Translations under genes and position numbers: made by a program | Assembly (NCBI GenBank): GCA_003023745.1 | Contig: PXYV01000033.1 | Span: 1-38,492, forward strand | Reading direction: 5' to 3' | Origin: Sulfobacillus acidophilus | Lineage (GTDB): Bacteria; Bacillota; Sulfobacillia; Sulfobacillales; Sulfobacillaceae | DNA: 38,492 bases | Notes under the pieces: model-generated | The model's database searches: none | What the model saw: only the letters and a program-made list of their open reading frames with translations | What the model was told of the DNA's origin: nothing | Shown here: in pieces, positions 15,838 to 24,636 of the stretch | Layout: each line of letters begins with the position of its first letter | How positions within the stretch are numbered: position 1 is the first letter of the stretch

Positions 15838-16968
15838 ATGATGGAGACGTCAGATCTTTTTAATCAAATTGCCTCGCATTACGATCACTGGAGCAACCTC
15901 TTGTCAGGCGAGGGGATTCGGGCCTGGCATCATTTTGCCATTGACCAACTCAACATTCAGACCGGTGATGTTGTGCTGGATGTCGGGTGCGGCACGGGCA
16001 CCATCACCCAGTTAATGGCGGCCAAGGCAGGCCCCACTGGACACGTGACGGGACTGGATCCGTCATCGGCCATGCTCAACGAGGCACAATCCCAAGCCGT
16101 GCATGCTGGATCGGCACCCATCAGTTGGGTACAGGGGCAAGGCGAACACTTGCCATTTGCCGATAGCCAGTTTGACTGCGTGACCGCTCAATTTTCCGTG
16201 CGCAACATGGAAGATTGGGTGCAGGGTTTGAAAGAGATGGCCAGAGTGCTAAAGCCGGGCGGGCGCATCGTCATTTTGGAGGTTGTTCAGCCCACCAGTT
16301 CGCTCGGCTCTCTGGCGTGGAACGGATTGAAGGCCGTGACCCAACGATTGACCGGCAATACCGTCAAAGCATATCAGTGGCTGGGCCTATCGGTTGAACA
16401 TGCGCCCACCCGCGACGAATTCGCGTTTGAAGCAGGTCGTAGCGGCATTTCGGATGTCAAGATTCATCACTGGCTGGGAGACTTAGTCATGGTGTTGAGC
16501 GGGAGAAAAGAAAGCGGGGCGGAGCTTTCCTTGGCCGTGGACACGCCGCGCGTGCTGTGGGCGGTGGATGGCTCGGTCACTGCCTTAAACGCCGCCGTTT
16601 GGATTAACCAGGTGGTTGCGCCTGGCTGTGCCATCGATATTGTCACCGTGATTCCGCCGGCGTCGGTGGCACCGGAGGTGAAAGACAACGATGCCCGGGT
16701 ATGGCGTCGTCACGCCCAGCGAGCCCAAGCGAAGCTCACGCCGGACCGGTTTTCGGTTTCGGTTAACGTATTGAATGGGCAACCGGGTCCGGAGTTGCTG
16801 CGATTTGCCCAAAACCATGAGGTCGGGCTTTTGATTGTCGGCAACAAAGGCCGATCGACGCGAGCCGATAAAATGGTGGGGAGTGTGGCCCGTTATGTGG
16901 CAGCTCATGCGAACTGTCCCGTGCTAATGGTGCCGACCCGGGTGTTGACGGCCGAACTGCAGTCGTGA
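15838..16968 (+). CDS. MenG/UbiE-like methyltransferase fused to a UspA domain
   Basis: A 376-residue two-domain protein. Residues 1-225 are a UbiE/MenG-type methyltransferase: motif I VLDVGCGTG (47-55), acidic GLDPSSAML (72-80), and SVRNMEDW plus LKPGGRIVILE (120-148), as in demethylmenaquinone methyltransferase. Residues 237-366 are a universal stress protein domain: RVLWAVDGS at the start (Asp of the ATP site) and GNKG (335-338) followed by GS (348-349), the G-2x-G-9x-G(S) nucleotide-binding signature. Both domains are in one uninterrupted frame with no stop between them. ATG at 15838 follows gaaggag; GTG at 15832 and ATG at 15841 are alternatives. The fusion suggests nucleotide- or stress-responsive control of quinone methylation (inference). 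Confidence 0.88.
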   Translation: MMETSDLFNQIASHYDHWSNLLSGEGIRAWHHFAIDQLNIQTGDVVLDVGCGTGTITQLMAAKAGPTGHVTGLDPSSAMLNEAQSQAVHAGSAPISWVQGQGEHLPFADSQFDCVTAQFSVRNMEDWVQGLKEMARVLKPGGRIVILEVVQPTSSLGSLAWNGLKAVTQRLTGNTVKAYQWLGLSVEHAPTRDEFAFEAGRSGISDVKIHHWLGDLVMVLSGRKESGAELSLAVDTPRVLWAVDGSVTALNAAVWINQVVAPGCAIDIVTVIPPASVAPEVKDNDARVWRRHAQRAQAKLTPDRFSVSVNVLNGQPGPELLRFAQNHEVGLLIVGNKGRSTRADKMVGSVARYVAAHANCPVLMVPTRVLTAELQS

Positions 16969-17272
16969 ATATCTTGTTCTAAACCACGACGTCTGGGTGA
17001 GAGTCGAACTTTCGCTTCCATCAGGAATACCCGAACAGGGCGGGGAGGGCAAGACATTTCTGCGATCCCGACATTCAACATGGCGTGAAGATGCTCATGG
17101 GGCTTGTGCGGCATCTGGGTGGCAGTGTAGACGAGACCTCCTAAGGTCGGGGCCGGTGATGCGCCAGGACTGTTTGGGTCCGAATGGTCCCGGCTTTCGG
17201 GATCGAAGAGGTCTGGTCACACGGTTTCGACTCCGGTACCATAAAATGCATCCTAAGCAAAGGACGTGGTGA
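16969..17272. other. Intergenic region before the radical SAM gene
   Basis: About 300 bases without a supported gene. Small hairpins are visible (gacct/aggtc near 17135; tcccg/cggga near 17190), so a structured leader is possible. A tRNA-like end at 17222-17240 does not fold into a cloverleaf. No terminator with a T-run follows the preceding gene. Confidence 0.4.
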
Positions 17273-18301
17273 ATGGTGTCGTATTTTGAGGCGCCGCATG
17301 TGGTGACGTGGGAGGTGACGCGGGCCTGTCAGCTCCATTGTCGGCATTGTCGAGCTCGCGCCATCCCGCGTCGTAACTCCGCAGAATTGTCATTGGACGA
17401 AATGTGCTCGGTGCTCGATGATTTGGGCAATCATTTTTCACGCCCGCCGATTTTGGTACTGACCGGAGGCGATCCCTTGGAACGGCCCGATCTCGATGCG
17501 ATTATCAGTGCCGCGGTCGGGCGGGGCATCGTCACGGCCATCGCTCCGAGTGTGACGCCTAAACTGACCGAAGACGTCATTGCTCAGTGGAAGAGTCTAG
17601 GTGTCCACTCCGTGTCGTTAAGCTTGGATGGTGTGGATGCCAAGACGCATGATGCGTTTCGAGGAGTTCGCGGGACATTTGACCGCACTGTGGAAATGGC
17701 GAATGCGATTGTGCAACACGGATTGAAGCTCCAGATTAATACCTCCATTAGCCGGCAAACCGTGCAGCAAATTCGGTCGATGGCTAGCTTAGTCCAGTTC
17801 CTTGGAGTTAGCAGTTGGGAGCTTTTCTTCGTCATTCCCACTGGTCGGGCTCGAATTGTGGATGCTCTGGCCGCAGACGAGATCGAAGAGGTGCTGCAAT
17901 GGTTGGTCGAATTTACGCCCAAACAGCCATTTCGCCTGACAACGGTGGGGGCACCACAATGGTCGCGGGTTCTTCACCAACACAACCCCGGATCGCCTGC
18001 GCGCGTGGTGGCACGGGAAGCGAGGGGATTTGCCTTTATTGATCATCTGGGGCAGGTTTATCCGAGTGGATATCTTCCGGTATCGGCAGGGAGCGTGCGC
18101 GACCGCCTCTTTTCGCAGATCTATCGTGACTCGGAACTGTTTCAGATGTTGCGCAATCCGCGCCGATTGGAGGGATTGTGCGGGCGCTGCGACTATCGCG
18201 AAACTTGTGGTGGCTCCCGTGCTCGGGCGTATGCGGTCACGGGAAACTTGGCCGCAAGCGATCCAGGTTGCCCGTTGACTTTAAGTTGGCAGGAGCAGTG
18301 A
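17273..18301 (+). CDS. Radical SAM/SPASM-domain protein (AhbD/NirJ-like group)
   Basis: A 342-residue iron-sulfur enzyme. The CxxxCxxC radical SAM motif is C19-C23-C26 (RACQLHCRHC), with the GGDPL SAM-binding motif near 66. The C-terminal SPASM region has C303, C306, C312 and C333 (LCGRCDYRETCGG...GCPL), a second 4Fe-4S site. This layout and the YPSGYLPVSAGSVRD segment resemble radical SAM proteins of alternative haem and haem d1 synthesis (AhbC/AhbD/NirJ). They also resemble related peptide-modifying SPASM proteins, so substrate is undecided. No small precursor peptide gene is evident nearby. ATG at 17273 follows aaaggacgtggtga. A HemY-like gene at 32203 makes a tetrapyrrole role plausible but distant. 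Confidence 0.85.
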   Translation: MVSYFEAPHVVTWEVTRACQLHCRHCRARAIPRRNSAELSLDEMCSVLDDLGNHFSRPPILVLTGGDPLERPDLDAIISAAVGRGIVTAIAPSVTPKLTEDVIAQWKSLGVHSVSLSLDGVDAKTHDAFRGVRGTFDRTVEMANAIVQHGLKLQINTSISRQTVQQIRSMASLVQFLGVSSWELFFVIPTGRARIVDALAADEIEEVLQWLVEFTPKQPFRLTTVGAPQWSRVLHQHNPGSPARVVAREARGFAFIDHLGQVYPSGYLPVSAGSVRDRLFSQIYRDSELFQMLRNPRRLEGLCGRCDYRETCGGSRARAYAVTGNLAASDPGCPLTLSWQEQ

Positions 18302-18328
18302 CCGACGGCGGAGTGGTCACGGTTTTGT
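18298..18328 (+). terminator. Intrinsic terminator of the radical SAM gene
   Basis: Stem gtgacc (18298-18303) with ggtcac (18315-18320), 11-nt loop, followed by ggttttgtt. It overlaps the stop codon. The stem is short (6 bp) but placement and T-run fit. Confidence 0.5.
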
Positions 18329-18698
18329 TAGAGCTCCTGGGATCAGGCAGGCTTGCGCGTTCGGGTGACTGTCAAAGCTCGGTCGCCCGGGTTGCGCCAA
18401 CCGAATGGAAACCCACGCAACCAGGCAAAAGACCATGTAACCATCCATTGCAATCCCAATTCACAAAGCACAGGTCTATTCATTGCTACCTTCACTTTTG
18501 TGGGAACGCCTGGTGTTTTCCTGTGCTGCGCTCTCTCCGTCGCGGCGACAACCCAATCGGCTGGTGGGGCACGTCCATAGAGCGTCGGCAGAGCCCCTTG
18601 CGGACGACCGCCAAGTGCGAACCAATGAAATAGGGGCATTGCAACGCAAATTCTGACTTGTAAGGAGTGCAACGCTCACCGTGAGCCGCAGGGAGAGG
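18329..18698. other. Interval with no supported gene
   Basis: About 370 bases in which several frames on both strands stay open for 75-110 codons. None has a helix, domain or convincing SD. The GTG at 18681 with taaggagtg upstream reads antisense through the small membrane gene and is judged a shadow. Confidence 0.4.
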
Positions 18699-19004
18699 TC
18701 AAGAATTGCCATGATATGGCGGACTTGTGGGGCGAGGTTTGCCGGAGCCTCGGGATGGGTGAGATACGTGTTGACGGGCGACCGGCCTGCGACTTTGGCG
18801 CCTGCGCCAGCGCCTTGCCATCCGCGCGTGCCACATCGGGAAGCGAATGACGCGATGTTGGGCCTTGAGTCGCGAGGCCGATTGGCTGGCTTGATGATGT
18901 CGCTTGATAACCCAAGCGAGCGTGACAGTCAAGAGGGCAACGACCGTCAAGCCGAGCAGCATCCACAGGATGCTCGCACCGCTGTTGGCCGTCAAGGGGT
19001 GCAT
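18699..19004 (-). CDS. Single-helix membrane protein in the usp operon
   Basis: A 101-residue protein with one strong transmembrane helix (about residues 10-32, ILWMLLGLTVVALLTVTLAW). A long, very basic tail rich in Arg, His and Ser follows. ATG at 19004 has a near-perfect SD (aaaggaggaatctacc). It is 25 bp downstream of the second universal stress gene and very likely co-transcribed. No family is recognised; a membrane partner for the Usp proteins is a positional inference. Confidence 0.65.
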   Translation of the reverse strand: MHPLTANSGASILWMLLGLTVVALLTVTLAWVIKRHHQASQSASRLKAQHRVIRFPMWHARMARRWRRRQSRRPVARQHVSHPSRGSGKPRPTSPPYHGNS

Positions 19005-19029
19005 GGTAGATTCCTCCTTTTTTCGGATT

Positions 19030-19440
19030 TTATTGATCGGGTTCGACGATGGTGACAGGGATGGGTGAGCGTTGAAACACCGCGAACGATACGCTGCCGA
19101 TCCAGTGTCCAATCTTTGAGTGCCCGCGCCGGCCCATCACAATCAGATCAATATTGTGGTCGATGGCAAAACGAACGATCTCTTCGTGAGGAACGCCGAT
19201 CACCGAGACGGTTTCAACCGAGGGACAACAACCGAGAGCCTGTTCCGTAGCCTCTAAGATCTCTTCCGAGTGCTTGCGTGCATTGATAAAGCCGTCTTGC
19301 TTGCCGTACTCGATGCGGGGCGCCATTACGTGCAAAAGTGTAATCGAAAGTTGATGTTCGTTGAGATGGTTTTTGAGCCAGTGCGCAGCCCGCAACGACG
19401 AGGGCGAGCCATCAGTTGCCAGTAACACACGGAGAGCCAT
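19030..19440 (-). CDS. Universal stress protein, UspA family
   Basis: A 136-residue soluble protein. It begins MALRVLLATDGS, the Usp nucleotide-site start. It ends with VMGRRGHSKIGHWIGSVSFAV, the G-2x-G-9x-GS phosphate-binding signature of ATP-binding Usps, then PIPVTIVEP. ATG at 19440 sits 8 bp after aaagga; MNIM nine bases upstream would leave the SD too close. It follows another usp gene by 13 bp in the same direction. Dimeric Usps act in stress and energy-limitation responses; the specific signal is unknown. Confidence 0.9.
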   Translation of the reverse strand: MALRVLLATDGSPSSLRAAHWLKNHLNEHQLSITLLHVMAPRIEYGKQDGFINARKHSEEILEATEQALGCCPSVETVSVIGVPHEEIVRFAIDHNIDLIVMGRRGHSKIGHWIGSVSFAVFQRSPIPVTIVEPDQ

Positions 19441-19453
19441 GATATTCATCCTT

Positions 19454-19960
19454 TCACGACGAAACACTAGGGGCAGCCGCGTTCTCCCACAAGGGATGGT
19501 GACCAATGACCGTCACGGGAATCGGTGATTGATGCACAATCGCAAACGAAACGCTGCCAAGCAGAGATCCAAGGCGTGAATGTCCGCGCCGACCGACAAT
19601 GATCATGTCTGCATGGTGATCGCGCGCGTAATGCACAATCGCTTCAGCTGGGTGCGGGGCCTGTAAAATCTGTCGCTCAATGCGGTGCACATGGGTCAGC
19701 ACGTGTTCAGTTTGATGCAAAGCCTCATCGGCTCGGACCATGGCCCGGCTCCAGGCATTATGCACTGCTTCGGCGCTGTCCCACTGCGGGTTATAGACCA
19801 ATCCCCGGTTGGACGCCTCTTCATCAAACGATGGGACACCGATCACAGACACTACATGGACGGTGACATTGCCGTCGACCAAATTTTCGTCGATCCAGGA
19901 GGCAGCTTTGAGAGCCCCCACTGACCCGTCTGTCGCTAAAACCACCGTGAAATCAGCCAT
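19454..19960 (-). CDS. Universal stress protein, UspA family
   Basis: A 168-residue Usp, first gene of a three-gene minus-strand unit. FTVVLATDGS starts the fold. MIIVGRRGHSRLGSLLGSVSFAIV carries the ATP-binding signature, and the C-terminus ends PIPVTVIGHHP plus a short tail. It is about 30 residues longer than its neighbour because of an insertion around residues 45-75. ATG at 19960 has the SD agaggaggcacaa. The pair may form heterodimers (inference). Confidence 0.9.
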   Translation of the reverse strand: MADFTVVLATDGSVGALKAASWIDENLVDGNVTVHVVSVIGVPSFDEEASNRGLVYNPQWDSAEAVHNAWSRAMVRADEALHQTEHVLTHVHRIERQILQAPHPAEAIVHYARDHHADMIIVGRRGHSRLGSLLGSVSFAIVHQSPIPVTVIGHHPLWENAAAPSVSS

Positions 19961-20414
19961 ACTATTGTGCCTCCTCTGTGTCTATCGTAATCACAAATAT
20001 GGAGGTGGAAGAGGGCCGGATGACCCATAAGTTCCGTCCAACCAGTGTGCGCTTTAGGGATCCTTGGGCACGATGATTTGGTCGTTTGGCGCTCGTGTCG
20101 ATGGCGCTTACGCACCATGGAACCAAAAGATTTCGAACGACAATGATTTGTGATGAGAAAGTGTGTGCGGGCCCGTAAGGTTGGGCAACCATGGCAGGGT
20201 TATGCAAATGGCCAAAAATTTAGGGAAAATCGCTCCACGTGGACTAAGTTTCGATTGGCTCAAGATGGTGGGCCTCGCTAGAATAAAACCGAAGGGTTGG
20301 CGAAGCGAGGCTATCCCGCTTCCCAAACCAAGCCAGAAGCTGACCGCTATACAGGGGTCGAGATTTTCTGGGATAGGTGGGAAACCTAACGCATTTATTC
20401 CGGGGGTGAGTGGC
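19961..20414. other. Divergent intergenic region, usp operon / SPW gene
   Basis: About 450 bases separate the divergently transcribed usp and SPW genes. One good promoter is seen on the plus strand (20255-20284), leaving a leader of about 125 nt with a small taggt/accta hairpin near 20375. No clear minus-strand promoter and no additional gene are visible. Confidence 0.45.
20255..20284 (+). promoter_or_regulatory. Candidate promoter of the SPW-repeat gene
   Basis: TTGGCT (20255-20260) and TAGAAT (20279-20284) are separated by 18 bp (4/6 and 5/6 matches to sigma-A). Transcription would start near 20291, 125 bp upstream of the ATG. Confidence 0.45.
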
Positions 20415-20786
20415 ATGATGTGGAGAAACTGGCTGATGGCCGTTGTCGGTGCATGGTTTGTGGTATCTGCTTGGGTTCTAAACCCCATGCACTCGTCAAC
20501 CTATTTGTGGACCGCCATTATTTTGGGAGGACTGGTCTTGATTGGCAGCCTCTGGGAACTTTCTGACAAAGCATATCGGCGATGGGTGTACTACCCGCAA
20601 GCCTTGTTTGGACTGTACCTGGGACTGTCCCCCTTTTTTTACACGTTCAGCCGGTTTGCATGGGCGACAGCCGTAACCGTTGTGCTGGGTGCGGTCATTT
20701 TAGCGCTAGGACTGTGGCAAGCGATCGTGCGGCCGTCGGATACTTCGACGAAGCCGGATGCCCCGCACCACCGCGCGGCGTCCTAA
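20415..20786 (+). CDS. SPW-repeat family membrane protein
   Basis: A 123-residue protein with four helices arranged as two similar halves. SAWVLN...WTAIILGGLVLIGSLWEL is followed by GLSPFFYTF...TVVLGAVILALGLWQ, which fits the SPW repeat (PF03779 type). The function of the family is unknown. ATG at 20415 follows cgggggtgag; longer in-frame extension lacks helices and is not used. A strong bidirectional terminator follows the stop by a few bases. Confidence 0.78.
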   Translation: MMWRNWLMAVVGAWFVVSAWVLNPMHSSTYLWTAIILGGLVLIGSLWELSDKAYRRWVYYPQALFGLYLGLSPFFYTFSRFAWATAVTVVLGAVILALGLWQAIVRPSDTSTKPDAPHHRAAS

Positions 20787-20790
20787 GAAA

Positions 20791-20820
20791 AAGAACCGCC
20801 CGAGCGGGCGGTTCTTTCTG
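20791..20820. terminator. Bidirectional intrinsic terminator
   Basis: An 11-bp perfect stem (aagaaccgccc at 20791-20801 with gggcggttctt at 20806-20816, loop gagc) has T-rich tails on both strands. It lies between the convergent SPW gene (stop 20786) and acyl-CoA synthetase (stop 20891), serving both. Confidence 0.9.
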
Positions 20821-20890
20821 ATATCACCGAAAGGGTTGCGAAACGGGTGTCGAATGCCAATTTCGGCCGTCGACGGTGGATTCTAGGCAC

Positions 20891-22420
20891 CTACAATGCG
20901 CCTTGCTGCGCCAGTTCTCTTAGTTCGCGCTTAAGAATTTTGCCACTGGCATTGTGTGGAAGCTCGTCGACAAACCGAACCCGGACAGGTACCTTATAGG
21001 CGGCAATGCGCTCTCGGGTATACTGTATGATCATCTCTTCAGTAACCGTTGATTGGGGTCGGCGCACTACAATCGCTGCCACTTCCTCACCCAATATGGG
21101 ATGCGCGATGCCAATAACGGCGCATTCGAGAATGTCAGTGTGGGTATAGAGGACATTTTCGATTTCGGCCGGATAAATATTTTGCCCGCCGCGGATAATC
21201 ATATCTTTTTTGCGGTCAACCACGTACAAAAATCCTTCTTCGTCCAGATAGCCTAAGTCGCCGGTGTGGTACCAATTGTCGCGAACGACTTCTTTAAACG
21301 CGTCTTCATTTTTGAAATAGCCTTTCATCAGATTGATCCCTTGCGTCACGATTTCGCCAACGACTCCGGCTGCCACTTCGTGATTGTTGTCGTCAAAGAT
21401 GGAAACGGTCATGCCAGGCAAAGGGCGCCCAACGGATCCCGGCTTTGACAGCGCGTAGCGGTCATCAAGTCCGGTTACGGCGGGACTATTCTCGGTCTGC
21501 CCGTAGAGATTGCGTATTTCGGCTTCAGGGAAGCGTTGGCGCAATGTGAGAATCGTTTCCATGGGCATGATGCTGGCACCATACGTCAAGAGGCGAATGT
21601 GCGGAAAGTGTTCGGCACTAAATTTTGGATTTTGCAGCAAGATGTGGTACATCGCAGGGACTCCGAAGAAAATAGTGATGTGTTCGTTCGAAAGCAACGG
21701 TGCCACCCGGTCGGGATGAAATTCGTCGATTACGGAGGTTGCGCCAATCGTCAAGGGCGCCTGTAAGAACACGTGTTGAGCGCTATGAAAGAGCGGATAA
21801 AGTGAAACCACGCGGTCTGCCGGGGACATTGGCACCAACACCCGGCTCGCCTGATAGAACTGGACGGCGATATTTTGATGGGTGAGCATGACCCCTTTGG
21901 GCTTTCCTGTGGTTCCCGAGGTATAGAGCAATACCGCCACGTCAAGAGGCTCAACCGGAAAGGGGGGGTGGATGTCCGAAGACAGGTGCTCACTTTGGCT
22001 TGTCCACCCCGTTTGCAATAGCAGCGCATGACGCCAATTGTCGGGCACCTGTGCTTCGTAACGTTCGTCGCTGATAATGAGGCGCGGTTCAACTTCGTCC
22101 AAAATTGGCTGGATTTCCGCCTTAACTAGGCGGGTGTTAAGGGGAACAAAGATGATCCCGCTGCCAAGGGCAGCCCAATATGTAACGGGATAGACCCAGT
22201 CATTGCCTAAAAGGGTCACCAGGCGGTCGCCGGCCTTAAGACCGAGGCTCGTCAGGAGCCGTTGAAATTGGAAGACGCGCTCAGCCATCTGCGTGTAGGT
22301 GAAGCGTTTGTGCGGGGTTATTAGAGCTTCACGGTTGCTGGAATTCTGACATACGTTTAAGACTTCGGGCCAAGCCAACCAGGCACGGTTGGACGGCAAA
22401 TCGTCACCTTGCACTTTCAT
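20891..22420 (-). CDS. AMP-forming acyl-CoA synthetase (FadD-like)
   Basis: A 509-residue ANL-superfamily ligase of normal length. It should activate a carboxylic acid with ATP and CoA, through an acyl-adenylate, in the cytoplasm. The phosphate loop LLYTSGTTGKPKG is at 165-177, then YGQTENSP (A5 motif) and the hinge region GWYHTGDLG-type sequence (here NWYHTGDLGYLDEEG). C-terminal DRKKDMIIRGGQNIYPAEIE follows, and the catalytic Lys494 is in ASGKILKREL. Chain length preference cannot be read. It is last in a five-gene operon and overlaps the HAD gene by 4 bases; SD ggaggggat. It probably finishes conversion of an alcohol-derived acid to acyl-CoA. Confidence 0.92.
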   Translation of the reverse strand: MKVQGDDLPSNRAWLAWPEVLNVCQNSSNREALITPHKRFTYTQMAERVFQFQRLLTSLGLKAGDRLVTLLGNDWVYPVTYWAALGSGIIFVPLNTRLVKAEIQPILDEVEPRLIISDERYEAQVPDNWRHALLLQTGWTSQSEHLSSDIHPPFPVEPLDVAVLLYTSGTTGKPKGVMLTHQNIAVQFYQASRVLVPMSPADRVVSLYPLFHSAQHVFLQAPLTIGATSVIDEFHPDRVAPLLSNEHITIFFGVPAMYHILLQNPKFSAEHFPHIRLLTYGASIMPMETILTLRQRFPEAEIRNLYGQTENSPAVTGLDDRYALSKPGSVGRPLPGMTVSIFDDNNHEVAAGVVGEIVTQGINLMKGYFKNEDAFKEVVRDNWYHTGDLGYLDEEGFLYVVDRKKDMIIRGGQNIYPAEIENVLYTHTDILECAVIGIAHPILGEEVAAIVVRRPQSTVTEEMIIQYTRERIAAYKVPVRVRFVDELPHNASGKILKRELRELAQQGAL

Positions 22421-23145
22421 TCGGATATCCCCTCCACCTTTTGCTTGAGACCGGCACGGGTTTGTTGTTGGTAAATCCCAATAACGTCTTCAAGAGGGCC
22501 GCCAGCGCCTACGTTTAGCCCGCCCATGGGTGGACCGACATAGTAGGTGGCCATGCCTACCGCGCCTGCCGCTAGATCATTAAAGGCATCGTCCCCCACC
22601 ATGAGACATTCGACAGGGTCAACCCCGAGCAGCGCGGATAGCTCCAGATAATAGGCGGGATAGGGTTTGGTCGAAGAAAACCTGTCGGTGGCAATGACAT
22701 CCCAGGGGATGTCGGCTACGCCTGCACGAGCCAGACGCTCCATGACGACGGGAAGTCCGTAAATGGGCGTTGTGGCCACGGCGATCTTTAAGCCCATGGC
22801 CCGCGCCGCTTGTACGGCCCGGCGCGCACCGGGCCGTGGATGACCTCCGGGCAGGACCTGGGGCGCTTGTGTTGCATTGAATTTTTCAATCCGCCGGCGC
22901 AATGTGCCGGCATCGATTGCCAGCGTTTCGCTCAAGCTTTCAGTCAACACCTCTTGGTTGGTGCGACCAGGATGTTCAGACGCCAGAGCCCCCACAGCTG
23001 CTGACCACAGAGCTGCCCTAAAGTCATCTTTGTTCACCCAAGGGTGCAAAAAATCGGCTAGCTTGTCGATATAATCTTCTAAAAACGCATCTCCATCCAG
23101 ATCCAACAGAGTTCCATCCAAGTCAAACAGAACTGCCTTGAGCAT
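22417..23145 (-). CDS. HAD-superfamily hydrolase
   Basis: A 242-residue phosphatase-like protein. Motif I is DLDGTLLD (nucleophile Asp8, acid Asp10), a helical cap follows, and motif II is VATTP. A Lys in STKPYP and motif IV VGDDAFND complete the set. All catalytic residues are present, so activity on a phosphorylated small molecule is expected; substrate unknown. ATG at 23145 is preferred (SD gggagag, 9 bp away); ATG at 23154 is an alternative. It is embedded between ALDH and acyl-CoA synthetase with tight spacing, which implies a role in the same pathway or in repair of side products. Confidence 0.85.
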   Translation of the reverse strand: MLKAVLFDLDGTLLDLDGDAFLEDYIDKLADFLHPWVNKDDFRAALWSAAVGALASEHPGRTNQEVLTESLSETLAIDAGTLRRRIEKFNATQAPQVLPGGHPRPGARRAVQAARAMGLKIAVATTPIYGLPVVMERLARAGVADIPWDVIATDRFSSTKPYPAYYLELSALLGVDPVECLMVGDDAFNDLAAGAVGMATYYVGPPMGGLNVGAGGPLEDVIGIYQQQTRAGLKQKVEGISE

Positions 23146-23166
23146 GGCGCGCATCTCTCCCAGCCG

Positions 23167-24636
23167 TTAGAAATAGGTCATCGGTTCATGATTCAAGTCG
23201 ACGATGATGGTTTTGTCTTGCAAATACTCAAGGACGCCCGCCCGCCCCAGTTCGCGACCGATGCCGCTCAGCTTCATGCCCCCGAACGGCGCCGTGGGGG
23301 TGAGCACTTGGACCGTATTGATCCACACCGTGCCGGCTTGGACCGATCGGGCCAGCCGCAACGCGCGTCCAACGTCCCGGGTAAAAACACTAGCCGCTAA
23401 ACCGTAGTCGCTGGCATTGGCCAACTCCACCGCCTCCGTTTCATTCGTAAAGGGAAGCACCGCGGCTACCGGCCCAAAAACCTCTTTTTGTGCAAGGGCC
23501 ATCGTCGGCGGGACGTCGGCGACAATCGTGGGGGCGTAAAAATACCCCGGACCTGGCAACCGATGTCCGCCAGCAACCAACCGTGCTCCGTGCGAGACGG
23601 CAGACTGCACTAGACTGTCCATAATCTGAAGGCGGTCTTGACGAACAATCGGTCCGATGTCAACGGAGGGATCCAGGGCGCTGCCGACCCTTAACGTGCT
23701 TGCCCGTTGCTGAAATCGTTCTAAGAAGGCTTCGTAGACGGTCGACTGGACAAAGATGCGACTGGTCGCCTGACAGACCTGCCCCGCATTAAAGTAATTG
23801 CCAAAGAGGCTTTGAGAAACAGCTTGATCCAGATCAACATCGTCGAAAATTAGCAAGGGGGACTTGCCACCGAGTTCGGCGCTCGCACGCTTGATATTGC
23901 GTCCGCATGCCTCCAAGACTCGACGTCCAGTAGCGGTCTCCCCGGTGAATGCAATTTTATCGATGCGGCCATGCTCGACCAACTGTGCTCCGATATCATC
24001 TCCTCCGGGCACAATATTAACCACGCCATCGGGGACGCCAGCTTCTTGAAGGAGGGGACCAAGTGCCAAGGCTGTCAAAGGCGATTCGGGGGCTGGCTTT
24101 AACACCGCTGTGCATCCCGCGGCCAGCGCGGCGGCAAGTTTCCACGATGGCAGCATGAGCGGAAAGTTCCACGGTGTAATTAACCCACAAACGCCCACGG
24201 GCTCTTTTAACGTCATGGCTAAATATTCCGGTGGAGCTCCAGGCACGTCCACAGGCATGGTGTCGCCGTGAATCGTGGGGATTAGACCGGCGAAGAACTC
24301 GAATGCAGCCGCCGTGTAGGGCACTTCAATAAAACGGGCGGCTCCCTCGGGCATACCCATTTCCAGGGCAATGCGGTGAGCCCATTCTTGGTCCGCATCG
24401 CGCAAAAGACGCCCCACGGCCATGAGCGTGCGCTGTCTTTCCAAAACCGGCAACTTGCGCCAGCGCCCATCGTGATGCGCCTGCCAGGCTGATTCGCACG
24501 CCAAATCCAATTGCTCTGTGTTGGCTGTGCTGACCTCCTCCACTACGTCTCCGCTTGAGGGGGAGATTACCTCGAGACGGGGACCTAAACCCTGAACGGT
24601 TTGTCCTTCAATCCATGGTCCCGACGTCGACTTCAT
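23167..24636 (-). CDS. NAD(P)-dependent aldehyde dehydrogenase
   Basis: A 489-residue ALDH of standard length that oxidises an aldehyde to the acid. TPWNF places the oxyanion Asn157. Glu254 is in ASAELGGKSP and the nucleophile Cys288 in NAGQVCQATS. FTGETATG (229-236) is the cofactor loop. The C-terminal FGGMKLSGIGRELG motif is also typical. ATG at 24636 follows ttggagaccgg and overlaps the SCP2-like gene by 4 bases. In the operon it receives the product of the zinc alcohol dehydrogenase and passes acid to the acyl-CoA synthetase (inference). Substrate specificity is not evident; the sequence is nearest the betaine/retinal-type ALDH superfamily rather than CoA-acylating forms. Confidence 0.93.
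   Translation of the reverse strand: MKSTSGPWIEGQTVQGLGPRLEVISPSSGDVVEEVSTANTEQLDLACESAWQAHHDGRWRKLPVLERQRTLMAVGRLLRDADQEWAHRIALEMGMPEGAARFIEVPYTAAAFEFFAGLIPTIHGDTMPVDVPGAPPEYLAMTLKEPVGVCGLITPWNFPLMLPSWKLAAALAAGCTAVLKPAPESPLTALALGPLLQEAGVPDGVVNIVPGGDDIGAQLVEHGRIDKIAFTGETATGRRVLEACGRNIKRASAELGGKSPLLIFDDVDLDQAVSQSLFGNYFNAGQVCQATSRIFVQSTVYEAFLERFQQRASTLRVGSALDPSVDIGPIVRQDRLQIMDSLVQSAVSHGARLVAGGHRLPGPGYFYAPTIVADVPPTMALAQKEVFGPVAAVLPFTNETEAVELANASDYGLAASVFTRDVGRALRLARSVQAGTVWINTVQVLTPTAPFGGMKLSGIGRELGRAGVLEYLQDKTIIVDLNHEPMTYF

Noticed and set aside
17222..17240. tRNA-like 3' end (ggtttcgactcc...acca)
   Set aside because: No complementary acceptor arm or anticodon stem upstream; not a tRNA.
18343..18672. 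110-codon minus-strand frame after the radical SAM gene
   Set aside because: Several frames on both strands are open here; no SD, no recognisable protein.
18681..19055. 124-codon plus-strand frame with taaggagtg upstream
   Set aside because: Antisense to the one-helix membrane gene at 18699-19004, which has the better SD and a real transmembrane segment.
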